From Rhinopomastus cyanomelas (taxonomy: Eukaryota; Chordata; Aves; Bucerotiformes; Rhinopomastidae), in the NCBI GenBank assembly GCA_013400115.1, contig VXBP01005623.1, positions 1,076,263 through 1,140,262 on the forward strand: 64,000 nucleotides of DNA. The letters are read 5' to 3'. Positions 49,045-61,102 of the stretch are shown here, piece after piece. How positions within the stretch are numbered: position 1 is the first letter of the stretch; the number at the start of each line of letters is the position of its first letter. Under the pieces are notes generated by a model that ran no database searches, had not been told where the DNA came from, and saw only the letters and a program-made list of their open reading frames with translations. Both the position numbers and the translations under genes were made by a program.

Positions 49045-49228
49045 ACATTACTATATCAGTCAGCTTGGGACTCTGAATTCCTGGGGTCATGGGTTCAAGC
49101 CCCATGTAGGACATCTTGAGACAGTACTGTAGGCTTACCCTGCTCCAGCAGGGGCAGTTGGACTTAGATGATCTTTCAAGGTCCCTTCCAACCTCTAACA
49201 TTCTGTGATTCTGTGATTCTGTGAGACT
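49045..49228 (+). mobile_element. tRNA-derived SINE with CR1-type 3' tail (candidate)
   Basis: The head (about 49045-49113) looks like a tRNA. Its anticodon stem-loop is TGGGA-CTCTGAA-TTCCT (49066-49082), and a perfect 5-bp T stem ATGGG/CCCAT (49089-49093 with 49101-49105) encloses the loop TTCAAGC. The B box GGTTCAAGCCC sits at 49092-49102. From memory the order and sequence fit tRNA-Lys(CUU) best (gtcaTGGGTTCaAGCCCC), though the triplet at the anticodon now reads CTG. The A box/D arm is partly present (ATCAGTCAG, 49055-49063) but about 6 bp of the D loop are missing, so it is not a working tRNA gene. The tail from about 49140 carries tagatgatctttcaaggtcc and three ATTCTGTG octamers, as CR1 does. 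This arrangement is that of SINEs mobilised by a CR1 LINE. Confidence 0.68.
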
Positions 49229-50640
49229 GTTGAACTCACCACTGGGTAAGGAAGTGCCATTTCTGTAGCTATGTGTGAGTAAAAAGGCTGCCTAAGGTTT
49301 AGACATTATTAAACCTCTTACAAAGTGACCTGGAAACCAATCTCAGTGTTTGCCTTCCACTTCTCCTACAAGTGAAGAAGTGATTGAAAGAGTCATTGCT
49401 TCTGCCTGATTTGCTGCTGCTGCTCAGAAGTTGGATTGAAGGTCTTGTGTGACTCCAAATGTGAAAGTGCCTGGGCTCTTTCTAACTACAGCTAACTACA
49501 GGTGGTGATAAGGAAAGATGAGTTTAACCTTTGGCCTGATCCACATCCAGACCTAATCCGAATTAGAGCAATGGAGAAAGCCTCAGCTGTTTGTGTGAAA
49601 GAATTAACTAAGGCCAGCACACGGGCTACCAGAACCCTAGCAAATGTGGGCTGTTTTGTATAGAAGTGCCTGGGGTGAAACACTGGGGGCTAAAATCTGC
49701 CTGGTGAATCTTGGAGTGAGGTATAGGGAGACAATCTTTAGCCCACTGATACCAGGATGGAGCAGAGCATCATTTCTGCTGTTCACGGGAACGCACGGGC
49801 TCCACCCCTTGAGCTGTGCAGCGGGGAGGAAGGAGGAGTATAGTGTTGCTTCCTTCCAGGCACACTGTCCAGCTGGGCTGTCAGAGTCTTTTTCAAAGGG
49901 ATACTCAAGGGAATGTGAGGAGACATCCTGCCTGTCTGAGGCATCACAGCTGGAGCGTTTCTCATGCACAGCATGAGACACAAGGTTCAGGGCAAGGCTG
50001 TGCATGAAACGAGATGTCTAGCCCCAAAACAATAGCCCCCACCAACCTGTGCATTTGCTCCCTATTACATATCATGTCTTTGGGAAGATTGGTTCGAGTC
50101 GTTAGGTTATGAGCTCCAGACTGCTATCAATAACTGCATTATAGCGCCCTGTGTCGTCATGGCCCTGTTATTTCACACAATTCCCCCACAGTTAGGCAAA
50201 GCATTATCTTATCTAAGAGGATGCAAGACAGTCTCTGCTAAAAAAGGCTACTTGCTACAGGGCAGCACTTTTCCAGGCAATTTTTAAAGCACTAACAAAG
50301 GTCAGCTCCTCAGCCTCCAGCACGCTGGGGCTTCCCTACCCTTACTGCTCTGTCTCCTGAAGCAGTAGACAAAGCAGTAAATTTTTCTCTATATACAGAC
50401 ACCCATTTTTCCTGTGCACACACAACATGCAAAATAATATCTTGGGGTGCTGACACTGGCAGCTGCATAAAATACAGAGAGTCTGCTGCCCTGGATCCCT
50501 CTATAAACAAGTGGGATTGAGTTTACGTGGAGGGTTTTCTCTTCTTTTCCTGTCTCTCATTTGAATACAGAGGGAGTTTGAGGAACCAGATGCCAAAATG
50601 AGGACAATAAAGCATGTGTGTGGCCACCACCCACTGAAAT
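49229..50640. other. Intergenic stretch, no recognised feature
   Basis: Unique DNA of ordinary composition. Overlapping short ORFs on both strands around 49640-50005, none with a motif I recognise. Confidence 0.5.
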
Positions 50641-51057
50641 AGATACGAGAAGTTTGAAGACTTGGGGAAAACTGTTTACAAGGACAGGGAACGATAGGAT
50701 GAGGGGTCATGGTTTGAAATTGGAAAAGGGCAGGTTGAGGCTGGACAGGAGGAAAAAGCTCTTGGATCTGATGGATCCCTGGAACAGGCTGCCTGGAAAG
50801 GTGGTGGAGGCTCCATCCCTGGAGCCATTCAAGGTGAGCCTGGCTGGGGCTCTGGGCAGTCTGTTCTAGTTAGAGCTGTCCTTGCTTATTGTAGGGGGGT
50901 TGGACTAGATGCCCATCCCTGCTTGTTGTAGGGGGTTGGACTCTGGGCAGTCTGTTCTAGTTAGAGCTGTCCCTGCTTATTGTAGTGGGTTGGACTAGAT
51001 GCCCTTTGGAGGTCCTTTCCAACCCAATACATTCTACGATCCTATGACTCTATGAGT
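50641..51057 (+). mobile_element. CR1 LINE 3' fragment with internal tandem duplication (class B)
   Basis: tgtttacaaggacagggaac, ggaggaaaaagctcttggat, tccctggaacaggctgcctg, then the 3' UTR. The block ctctgggcagtctgttctag through ggactagatgccc occurs at 50850-50914 and again at 50941-51004 (period 91 bp), with a partial copy between. It ends gaggtcctttccaacccaat and an octamer tail. Confidence 0.93.
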
Positions 51058-52718
51058 GTCTTCCCGTTCAGAGCAAAGTACTTTTAATCTATGTGTGTTA
51101 ATTAAGCCCTCTGGCCAGAACAGGTTGTGTTGCTCCTCCTCCCAAGCAATCTCCCACAAAAAAGGCTAAGTAGCTCCTTTGCCTGGATCTCAGGATAGTA
51201 GTTTGCACTCAGAAAGTTTAGTGAATAAAGGAAAGCATCAGGTGCTGCACAGTGTGAAGGTACCTGCATGTGTCCAGCCAGCCTGCAGGCTGCACACAAC
51301 CTCTCTGTCTGTGGACAGCCAGTGCTGAGCTGCTGTGTGCTCAGAGGCTGATGCCTCTCATGTCTGCTGTGAGGGAAACAGAACATGTACCCTTTCCAGC
51401 TTGCTGGAGACCAGTTTATTGCACTGATATATTCTTGCTCAAATGATGTCTGAAAGCAGGACAGATCCTGACCATCACTTACCTGTCTCTATTGCTGATT
51501 TTATTCCTCTGCACTTCCAACAACTTTGAAGACAACACGATGCCAAGCAGCATTGTAGGGGGGAGCCTACTAGAGGAAAGCAATGAGTGCTAGCTATTTT
51601 TAATTTTTCAGGGCTCATCCTAAGCCCATGCTGTGAACTGGAGCGTGCTTGTTTTCATTCAGAACTTGACACTGGCTGAACTGGAGCATGTACAGAATCA
51701 CTGCATGTATAAACCTTCAGCCTTCTACCAAGCGCCTCTGAAGCTCAAAAGCTTTCAGCAACCTTTTTTTCTCACCTAAAGGGCAGAATAAATTTTGCAT
51801 CTCATCTAGCTTTAATTTTAGGTGGTGTTAGTAGAATCTCCAGCACTGTAGTGGGGAAACAACTGGAAGCATCTCTGCCACAGGAGGTCAGGGACACTAC
51901 CCTCCTGGAGATGGGTCTGCCACAGCACAGGCACTGTGTGGAGCTGACACAAAACACCACTTGAAATACAGAAACATGCAGCACTTTTCCTCTGCGGCCA
52001 AGATAAGCCTTCACTTGTGGGACCCACCCTGTGAAACTGCTGTGAGAATTCAAGTGATGGAGTGAGTTGGCTGAGGCCCAGTCAGGACTGGAATGCACCC
52101 ATGTAACTTTCCTGAGGCAACACAGCTAAGCAGGTGTAGGTCAAAGAAGAGTCCAAACCCAACCCCAAACCACCATTTCACATCCAAAGCTTTGTTTTAA
52201 CACTTGTTTTCTTTTTGTAGCCTCATTTTGCAGGATGCCAAGTGACTGCGGTTCTGCCCTAGCTCAGCCCCTGTGTGTGGATCTGGTGTAGCCTGGGGAC
52301 TGTGTTTAGGACTTTGTGTACTCCTGGGCCCTAGGGCTGACTGAATAAATCCTCAGGGACAACGTTGTAAATGGCTGGCATTCAGCTCAGGTGCCAGAGT
52401 CTTACAAAGTGCTCATTGTAAACATCCTGGAAAATCTGACAGCAGAGAGAAGGGTCTGAGCTGCAGCAGATCTCTTCTAGAAATGGAATCTTCTGTGTGC
52501 CACGAACCACTCGATTTTCAAACCCGCATTTCAGAACTCGGGATTTTTATCGATCAGTTGGTAGCTACTTAACAGGGTTTTTGTAAAAAAATATAACCCC
52601 CACTTCACATAAAAATTGTCTGAAGAAGGGTCAGCATCAGATTATTTTCTTTCACGTGCATGACAAGTCAAGCGGGCAGTATCTCATAAGCCAAAGACAT
52701 AAACACTAAGTCACCCAT

Positions 52719-52811
52719 GTAGATCCTGCTGTGGCAGGGGGATTGGACTAGATGATCTTTCAAGGTCCCTTCCAATCCTTAAGGATTCTGTGATTCTGTA
52801 ACTGTATGACT
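52719..52811 (+). mobile_element. CR1 LINE, 3' tail only (class A)
   Basis: gatcctgctgtggcaggggg, tagatgatctttcaaggtcc, cttaaggattctgtgattct, then a decayed octamer. Confidence 0.92.
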
Positions 52812-53527
52812 ATCTAAAACAAAACCTTATTTGCTGTATCAGCACCTGAAAAATGAGTTCACTAGGTTCTGGGAATATAAAGTGTCTCTAACACTTCTGT
52901 TCACAGAGGTTCCAAGGAAAAATGGAGGTAGTTATTTTCAAGGACTAGTTGGAAAGCAGTTTCCCCAGAACAAAAGTTACTGCCATCAGTGATGATGCAG
53001 AAAATGTTCAAAATGTAAAATATACAATAAACTAAACTTTATAGGTCTTATTCAATAGGCAGAGAAGTAAATGAAAGGGCGCAGATTCACGTCGGTAGCT
53101 TTGGAGCTGCATCTGTGCCTCACACCTAACGTCACAACTTCACATTCAGACACCTCCAACACTGAGTGTTACTCACGAAACTTAGGAACGGTGCTGCCTA
53201 CTTTTGGGAGTGACGGTGCAGTGAAGGCACGGACTATGCAGAAGACAACTGCTTCCATCTGTTGAGAATGCCCTGCTTTAGTTACAGCTACGTACTTCTG
53301 GCCATGGCACCGTGTCACCAAACTCCTCTTCTGAAAATATACCGTGATTTATGTGATGTCTTCTCATCCAGGGATCTTGAAATATTCTGCAAGCGAGACA
53401 GTGCCCACTTGTATTACCTCCACTCCACAGAGCGAGCACACAGTGCTGGCTCTGGTGAGGACTTGCCACAGCTGGCGAGCAGAGCCAGGAAGAGGATCTG
53501 CAGTGGTTTTCTCTTCCTGCCAATTTC

Positions 53528-53622
53528 ATAGAATCATAGAATCATTAGGGATTGGAAGAGACCTCGAAAGATCATCCAGTCCAATCCCACTGCCACAGCA
53601 GGATCACCTAGACCAAGTCATA
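53528..53622 (-). mobile_element. CR1 LINE, 3' tail only (class A)
   Basis: catagaatcatagaatcatt, tggaagagacctcgaaagat, gatcacctagaccaagtcat; truncated within the 3' UTR. A well-preserved, probably young copy. Confidence 0.93.
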
Positions 53623-54638
53623 GAGTCAGTCAGAGCAAGGCCAGCAGGCAAAATTTCTTACTCTAGATCATATCGTCTAGTTAGAAACAGCTGCCTGTGC
53701 ACAACACCGTGAAATTAAAGTGATCAGAAAAGTCAGTGAGACTGACAGGGCTGGAGAAAAACCCTTCAGTGCCCAAGACTAGGAAATGTCTTGTAACTGC
53801 CAGGTCCTATATCCTGTTGGTGAGGCAGCAAACAGCAGCACCGTGAGTAACTGCAAGATAAAATTGCGAAGTCGGGGTAAGATGTCAAGCTGCAAGTCCT
53901 GGCACCTGAGGAAGCAGTTGGGAGAAGTCAGGTTCGTAACTCATGGGCCCATAGGCGTGACAGTTGAGCACTCCTCTTCTGATGCTTGGGCTGGTGAGGG
54001 GTCTGTTGTAATATCCCCACAGCAGCCACTATGTCTCCTCAGCTCTGCTTTTGGCAAACCACTTGGTTCTCGTTGCTCAGCTGCCTAGAGCCTCTCAAAG
54101 CTCTCACTTTACGCCCACATGCAGTCTTGCTGTTGACCTGTCTGCTTTGCTTACACTCCATAGGTGTGAACCCAGCATCAAGAAGCCAGTGAGTCCATGG
54201 ACCACAGCAAATTGTACCTTCTCATGACTTCTCTGGGACTTTTAGTCTGCTGAGCGTAGCTGCTACTGGATGATCTGTTTCTTAGCCATGACAAGGTGCT
54301 GCCTACCATCTCCTGCGATTAATGCTGTTGTCCCCTCATGGCTGCATAAGGACAGAATGAGAGTTGTTCCATTACTTTCCTCTCAGACGTGTGTGACCAT
54401 GCCATCAAGAGGCAAAACTGTGTTTTCTAAAGACAAGGTGTCTTCACAAATCTAGGTATTTAGGGGGTTTAGTAAATCATTTCAATTGCAGCATCTCCCT
54501 TTGCCTGCAACTAGCAGCTGAGGAATTGCTGGTGTGATCTGTGCCCACTGCTTCACATAGGATATGATAACATATCTGTGCAACTGCTTGACTTGCTCAG
54601 ATGTCACTGGGCTCCACATGCAATGAGAGGTGTGATCT

Positions 54639-55374
54639 CAGAATCAGAGAATTAGGTTGATTAGAAGAGACCTTCAAGATCATCAGGTCTGTTTGTTAAA
54701 CTGGCTCTGCCAGGTCACCACTGAACCATGTCCCTGAGCACTGGGTCCATGTGTTACTTAAATACCTTCAGGGATGAGGACTCCACTATTTTCCTGGGCA
54801 GCCTGTTCCAATTCTTGATAACCCTTTCAGTGTAGAAATTTTTCCTAATGTCCAATCTAAACCTTCCCTGGCACAATGGGAGGAATTTTCATCTCGTCCT
54901 ATCACTTGCGCGTTGGGAGAAGGGACTGACTTCCATCTCTCTACAACCTCCTTTCAGGTAGTTGCAGAAGGCAATAAGGTCTCCCCTGAGCACCCTTTTC
55001 TCCAGGCTAAACAATCCCAGTTCCCTCAGCCACTCCTCATAAGGCTTGTGCTCCAGACTCTTTGCCAACCTTTAACCCTTCTTTGGACCCCTTCTAGCAC
55101 CTGAATGTACTTCCTGTGTTGAGGTGCCCAACAGACCCCAATACTTGAGGTAAGGCCTCACCAGTGCTGAGTACAGGGGACAATCATTTCCCTACTTCTG
55201 CTGGCCACACTAGTTCTTGTACAAGCCAGGATGCTGTTGGCCTTCTTGGCCACCTGGGCACACTGCTAGCTCATACTCAGGTGGCTGTCAACCAACACCC
55301 CCAGACTCTTTTCTCATGGGAAGCTTTCCAACTGCATGCCCCCAAGGCTGCAGCATTGCATGGAGTTGTTGTGT
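54639..55374 (-). mobile_element. CR1 LINE, 3' part, interrupted by a nested CR1 (class C-related)
   Basis: Antisense tail agaatcagagaattaggttg, the 3' UTR, the ORF2 C-terminus, gcctcaccagtgctgagtac, gccacctgggcacactgcta, up to catggagttgttgtg. In other copies the next bases are gacccaagtgcagg-like, and that continuation resumes at 55857, after the inserted element. Confidence 0.92.
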
Positions 55375-55856
55375 CCAGTTCTGGGGTCCTCAGTTCAAGA
55401 GGGATGTGGAGCTGCTGGAGAGAGTCCAGTGTAGGATGATGAAGGAGGTGGAGCTCCTCCCTTATGAGGAGAGGCTGAAGGAGCTGGGTGTCTTTAGCTT
55501 GGATAAGAGGAGACTGAGGGGTGACCTCATTAATGTCTATAAATAGGTGAAGGGTGGGTGTCAGGAGGATGGAGCCAGGCTCTTCTCAATGTCAGCTAGT
55601 GACAGGATGAGGGGCAATGGGTGTCAGCTGGAACATAGAAGGTTCCACATAAATATGAGAAGGAACTTCTTCCCAGTGAGGGTGACCGAGCACTGGAAGG
55701 GGCTGCTCAGGGAGGCTGTGGAGTCTCCTTCTTTGGAGATATTTAAAACCCACCTGGATGTGTTCCTGTGTGACTTGGTCTAGGTGATCCTGCTGTGTCA
55801 GGGGGATGGAACTAGATGATCTTTCAAGGTCCCTTCCAATCCCTAATGTTCTATGA
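55375..55856 (+). mobile_element. CR1 LINE, about 480 bp, inserted into an opposite-strand CR1 (class A)
   Basis: Sense: tccagttctggggtcctcag, ctgctggagagagtccagtg, then ORF2 C-terminal frames 55217-55546 and 55547-55783 split by one TAG stop, gtgatcctgctgtgtcaggg, ccctaatgttctatga. The frame is otherwise intact to the family ending H-L-D-V-F-L-C-D-L-V, so it is younger than its host copy. Confidence 0.94.
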
Positions 55857-55952
55857 CCCACACACAGGACCTGGCACTCACCCTTGTTGAACCTCATACA
55901 ATTAGCCTTAGGACATCTATCCAGCCTGTCTTGATCCCTCTGTAGATCCAAC
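55857..55952 (-). mobile_element. CR1 LINE, continuation of the interrupted copy at 54639-55374
   Basis: cacacacaggacctggcact, cacccttgttgaacctcata, catctatccagcctgtcttg: the antisense CR1 section that normally follows ...gttgttgtg. It completes the host element of the nested insertion. Confidence 0.88.
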
Positions 55953-57671
55953 CTTCAAGCAGACAAAGTTTAAGTGTGTATGAAAAAACCATCAGCCATA
56001 GAGTTTCAAAATGTGAATAAGGTGTCCAAGACTTCAAGAGAATTTATAGCCTATAAAATCAAAGAAATCTGGAAATTTTCTGAGCCAAGGACATGCAAGA
56101 CAGATGCTATTGACAAAACCCAACTACTTAGGATTTTCATTCATGATAAAATATTCATTAATGTAATCACAGCGAGAAGGAATGCACACATTATTTTTTA
56201 AATAAAATACTGTCATTTTTTTCTCAGCCTGAACTTTGGCACCAGGGGAGAATTGTACTGGAAACGGAGCAGTAAAACACAACTAACCATTTTACGTGGG
56301 AATGGAGGTCTCAAGTCCTTTCAGCTGTGATTAAAAGCTGTGGAGTACTTGGATAGATGATAAACTGCAGATTAAGATGCCTTCCAGAACCAAGTGCCAG
56401 TTCTGTGTTTTACAAGTAACACTTGGAGTGGGAGCCTCTCTGCCTGTTCTTTGTTCTCCTCTTTACCCTTCACCCTTTACCGCTCACTCAACCAAAGAGC
56501 TGATTTATGCCACCACGGTCAGAATTTCATTACTTGCTATTTAACCTGGTGGAAAAAAACCCTGTCTTGAGCAAGCTGGGACATGAGGAAAATCAAGGTT
56601 TGCTTTATGTTCTTTCACTTCAGAAGATCAGGCAGAAGCTCCTTTTCTTTCAGAAGCAACTACCCTTCATTGTTTAATATTTTTATTTCCAATTTCTTTC
56701 AGAAGTGACCACTTTCGTTTTGTATGTTTTTTTTCCTTTCAGCAACGAGGAATGGGAGGTTAAAGGGATGTGGTTTGTAAAACTTCTTTCCAAGGGTGTG
56801 TCTGATGTGACAGACTGTGTCCCTGGAACACCTTGGCTCACATGTAGGAGCGGTGGGTGCGGTGATTATTTCCTGGCACAAGGATGGATTTCAGGAAAGC
56901 ACTGACTCTGTCTTCTCCACCCAGGCAGGTTCCTGACCTCTGCTTACAAGTGACTGGAGCCCTCGTGTGCATAAATCCTGCAGGGTCCTCCAGGCAAAAG
57001 CACTCATAGAGTTCGCATTGTGGAACAGGTCTTTTGAAAACGCGAACGTCTGCGTTAGCGTGCCGGAGGGTACCCGGGACTGAATTATAGACTGCCTTGT
57101 GAGCAGTGCTGGCGCTCGGGCTGGAGATACTCCCCCTGCCTCCCTCCCCACTTCCTACTTCTTATTTTAAATCCAGCTTTTCAAAAGCTTGTTTCCAAAA
57201 ATATTCTGATAGAGCTGTGGTGTTGCTGACTCTCAATAGCTGCTCAAAAGAGACTGAAAGATCACTTTATGGACTTCAGCTTCTTCCTGGAATTGCTGCT
57301 TTTTTCCTTTCACTTTTTTTCCCCTTCCTTGGCAGGTATATTTTAAAAAGAAAAAAGAACTCTGTAAATTTATGGCTGTATGGGGCTGTATGAGTAGCCA
57401 CAGAGATCAAAGTGCTCTCTCCACCATGCAGGTGTGGCACGCAAAGCGCCAATTCTCTCCTTTCTGTGTCTAAGCCCTGTGCTGAGTGAACATATTTGTT
57501 GGGCAAGAGCTTTCACAGCCAAGTTTGGAGAGAGCCTGAACTCAAAAAAGTCCTACTGAACAGGGAAAATGTATGCAAGAGCTGTGTATGCAAGTCAGGC
57601 TTAGATAAGCCAAGGAGCAGAGGGTGCATAAGGTATAGAAGAGGACCAACCGTGTTTTAGGCACACTCCAC
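55953..57671. other. Intergenic stretch, no recognised feature
   Basis: Unique, mostly AT-rich DNA. A small CpG-containing patch (about 57020-57120) interrupts it. No exon is supported. Confidence 0.5.
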
Positions 57672-58194
57672 ACATACCTGCCTGGGAGTTCTGGGCCCCT
57701 CAGTTCAAGAAGGACACGGAGCTGCTGGAGGGAGTCCAGTGTAGAGCCATGAGGATAATGAAGGAAGTGGAGCACCTCCCTTATGAGGAAAGGCTGAGGG
57801 ATCTGAGCCTCTTTAGCTTGGAGAAAAGAACACTGAGGGGTGACCTCATTAATGTCTCTAAATATGTGAAGGGTGGGTGTCAGGAGGTTGGAGCCAGGCT
57901 CTGCTCAGTGTCATCTAGTGATAGGATGAGGGGCAATGGCTGTAAGCTGGAACATAAGAGGGTCCACATAAATATCAGAAGGAATTTCTTCACGGTGAGG
58001 GTGACAGAGCACTGGAAGGGGCTGCCCAGGGGGGTTGTGGAGTCTCCTTCTTTGGAGACATTTAAAACCCGCCTGGATATGTTCCTGTGTGACTTGGTCT
58101 AGGTGATCCTACTGTGTCAGGGGGATTGGATGAGATGATATTTTGAGGTCCCTTCCAATCCCTAATGTTCTGTGTGATTCTGTGATTCTGTGAC
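57672..58194 (+). mobile_element. CR1 LINE, about 520 bp (class A)
   Basis: gagttctgggcccctcagtt, gctgctggagggagtccagt, then a continuous ORF2 C-terminal frame 57749-58102 of 117 codons ending in the family motif L-D-M-F-L-C-D-L-V, aggtgatcctactgtgtcag, tail with three octamers. The longest uninterrupted CR1 frame in the window, but only the ORF2 end. Confidence 0.94.
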
Positions 58195-59994
58195 TTCAGC
58201 TGCTGGTTGCTACCGGCACAGAGTGTCAAAGTAGCCACCAGTGAGCTTTACCTTGGAAGCCTCACATTTTAAATGAGTTTCAGTGTTAGTTTGAAGTGTA
58301 ACGTTTCTTGGCTTGAGGCATTGGGCAGTTACTACGGCAACTTGTAAAACCGTTTTGACGCTGCAGCTAACTGGAATGAGGGGTTTGAAGCTTCCGGTTT
58401 CAGGTTTCTGACTCCTCCTCCTTCTCTTTCATTCTTTGTTTGAAGAGGAAAGCACTGCACTGCCTAGGCATGGCAGCCATCATATCCTGGGAACCTGGTG
58501 AATGGAGAAAGAGTGGTACCTCAAGGATCAGAGGAAGGTTGTTGTCTGGACTGTACTGTTTGCTGAAATAGAGAGAATTCTTCCCTTGTTTTTGGCCATA
58601 GGAACTGTTTTGGAAATGGAAGACTGGCGAGGAATCACATGGAACAGAGAACTGGGCTTTAAATTGCCTGCTGACACTGAGGGATGTGTGAATGGCCTTC
58701 GTGGACTCCACATTTTCACAGGCAGACAAGAACTGCTGGAATTCCCTTCCCTTTGCGAGGTTTGAGAAAGCAGTTTGGCTCAGTTGTGTAAGATCATGTG
58801 ATTAATCTCTGTATGTCTTGGGGCTGGGCGGGGGGTTATGTGGGGTGAATTAAACGTGTCTTGGTTTTTTCCCAAATCAAGTTAGGTTTGGGTTTTGCCT
58901 GTGATCACTTAGTGTCTTTCCAAACCTCCTTGCTTTGTTTTTGTGTGCAAGCACTGTCAGGATTCTATTGGTCATAAAGAGGTTGCTGACTGTGCATCTG
59001 TTTAGCACAGTTGTTCCATTTACTGTTTGTGTCTCTCCTTTGCACTCCTTGCAGCACAAGTGCATTCCACTGTCATTTAGAACAGTTAATTATTGCTAAT
59101 TAAAGTAGAAATGAATAGAAAAAGTACCAAGGAAAGACATAGGAAACTAGGTCCTGTCACCTGTCCCCTGTCTCAGTTCCTACATTTGAAAAAATGGTGG
59201 TGATGATTGAAATTGTCTCAAAGTGCTAGCGAAAATTAGAGAGCAAACCAATGTAACTAAGTTCTTACTACAAATTGACTGAATGTAAGTGGAAATTAAC
59301 CTCTGATAACCTGATTTGGGTAACTGTGAAACTGTTTTGAGAAGGACATTAAAGGTTTCTGTTTTACAGACTGGCTTCTGTCAAATATCAGGTATTTGCC
59401 TGAGAAGATTTGATGATTATACCCAACAAAAAGGAAGTCTCACAGTTTGGGTGAAATGATGGGAAAAGTGTATTTTTTATTAATTTTTGATTTTGCTTGA
59501 TTCATGCTCAAAATTTCCCAAAATAGTCACTCTTGGAAAGAGAACAACCGTGGAAAAAGTTCAGCCAAAAAGGCTAAAGTTTATGAAAATAATAAATAAC
59601 AGAAGTTGGGCCCTTAGAATGGAAATGTTTAGATCAACTTAATATTAGTGCTTCAACACAGAAGTGCTTAACTGGATTTTTGAGTCAGAAATACAGAATG
59701 CAGCAAATGAGGGGAAGAAAATAATTTCTCCTTCTTTTTTTTGAAGATGTCATGTGCAGTATGTGGTACTGATCGAGTTGGCTTAGACCAGTGATATGTT
59801 CGTGTGCCTCCAGTGACCCATCTTTGGTGGGTGAACTGAGTTATAGCTGAGAGTGGAAAGGTTTTGTACAATTTATGTGTTGCAAAAATCAGTCTCCAAA
59901 GTCAGCAGGTCACTCAGATTCAAGTACAATTGGTCCCACTGAAGGCAGTAGCACTTAACATCACACTTTAGAACGTCAGTTCATAGTAACACAC
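58195..59994. other. Intergenic stretch, no recognised feature
   Basis: Unique DNA, AT-rich towards 59100-59700. No repeat or coding exon recognised. Confidence 0.5.
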
Positions 59995-61020
59995 AGAATC
60001 ATAGAACTACACAGAACACTAGGGATTGGAAGGGACCTTGAAAGATCATCTAGTCCAATACCCTGGACACAGCTGGACCACCTAGATCAAGCCACATAGG
60101 AACATATCCAGGCAGGTCTTAAATGTCTCCAGAAAGGAGACTCCACAACCCCCCTGGGCAGCCTCTTCCAGTTCTCTGCCACCCTCACTGGGAAGAAGTT
60201 CCTTCTCACATTCATATGGAACCTCCTATGTTCCAGCTTACAGCCATTGCCCTTCATCCTGTCACTAGATGACATTAGAAGAGCCCGGCTCCATCTTCCT
60301 GACACCCACCCTTCACATATTTATAGACATTAATGAGGTCACCCCTCAGTGTTCTTTTCTCCAAGCTAAAGAGACTCAGCTCCCTCAGCCTTTCATCAGA
60401 AGGGAGGAGTTCTACTTCCTTCATCATCTTTGTGGCTCTGTGTTGGACTCCCTCCAGCAGCTCCATGTCTTTCTTGATCTGAGGGGCCCAAAACTGGACC
60501 CAGTACTCTAGATGTCGTCTCACCAGGGCAGAGCAGAGGAGGAGAAGAACCTCTCGATCTGCTAACCACCTCCTTTCTGATCCACCCCAGGGTGCTGTTG
60601 GCCCTCTTGGCCACAAAAGCACATTGCTGGCTCATAGTCACCCTGCTATCCACAAGGACCCACAAGTCCCTTTCTCCTACACTGCTCTTTAACTGGCCAG
60701 TCCCCAACTATACTGGTACCTGCTCAGATGCAAGTCTCTATACCTGCCCTTGTTATATTTCATTAACTTTCTCTCTGCCCAGCTCTCCAGCCTGTCCAGG
60801 TCTTGCTCAATGGCAGCACAGTCTGCAGGGGTATTGGTGACACCACCCAGATTTGTGTCATCAGCAAACTTGTTGACAGTGCACTCTAATCCCTCATCCA
60901 AGTCATTAATGGATAGACTGAATAGGACTGGTCTCAGTACCAACTCTTGGGGAACTTCACTAGATACAGGCCTCCAACTAGACTCTGTCCCATTGACCAA
61001 GTCTCAGGAGCTGCCTGACC
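59995..61020 (-). mobile_element. CR1 LINE, about 1 kb with partial reverse transcriptase (class A)
   Basis: From the antisense tail cacagaatcatagaactaca through the 3' UTR and ORF2 C-terminus to the RT domain (minus-strand frame 60689-61000), which keeps the catalytic F-A-D-D box followed by T-N-L-G-G, and L-M-K-Y-N-K-G-R. Frame breaks between 60275 and 60700 make it non-functional. 5'-truncated near 61020. Confidence 0.93.
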
Positions 61021-61029
61021 AGAGCAGTT

Positions 61030-61102
61030 TATAAAGACAAATATTATATATTATATTTATGTTGTATTTCTATTATGTTTGTATCATATATATAATATGA
61101 AT
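61030..61102. repeat. AT-rich low-complexity stretch
   Basis: ATATTATATATTATATTTAT-type sequence of about 70 bp directly beyond the 5'-truncated end of the preceding CR1. Confidence 0.8.

Larger units (their letters stand above)
51058..54638. other. Intergenic stretch with two short CR1 tails
   Basis: Apart from the CR1 tails at 52719-52811 and 53528-53622 this is unique DNA with no supported gene. Confidence 0.5.

Noticed and set aside
49045..49113. Functional tRNA gene
   Set aside because: The D arm is partly deleted, the anticodon and acceptor pairing is imperfect, no Pol III terminator follows directly, and a CR1 tail is attached.
55217..58102. Recurring ORFs with R-R-x-F-H-x-N-x-R-x-N-F-F and F-L-C-D-L-V endings, which look like a gene family
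   Set aside because: They are the C-terminal end of CR1 ORF2 in many 5'-truncated copies, each followed by a CR1 3' UTR and octamer tail.
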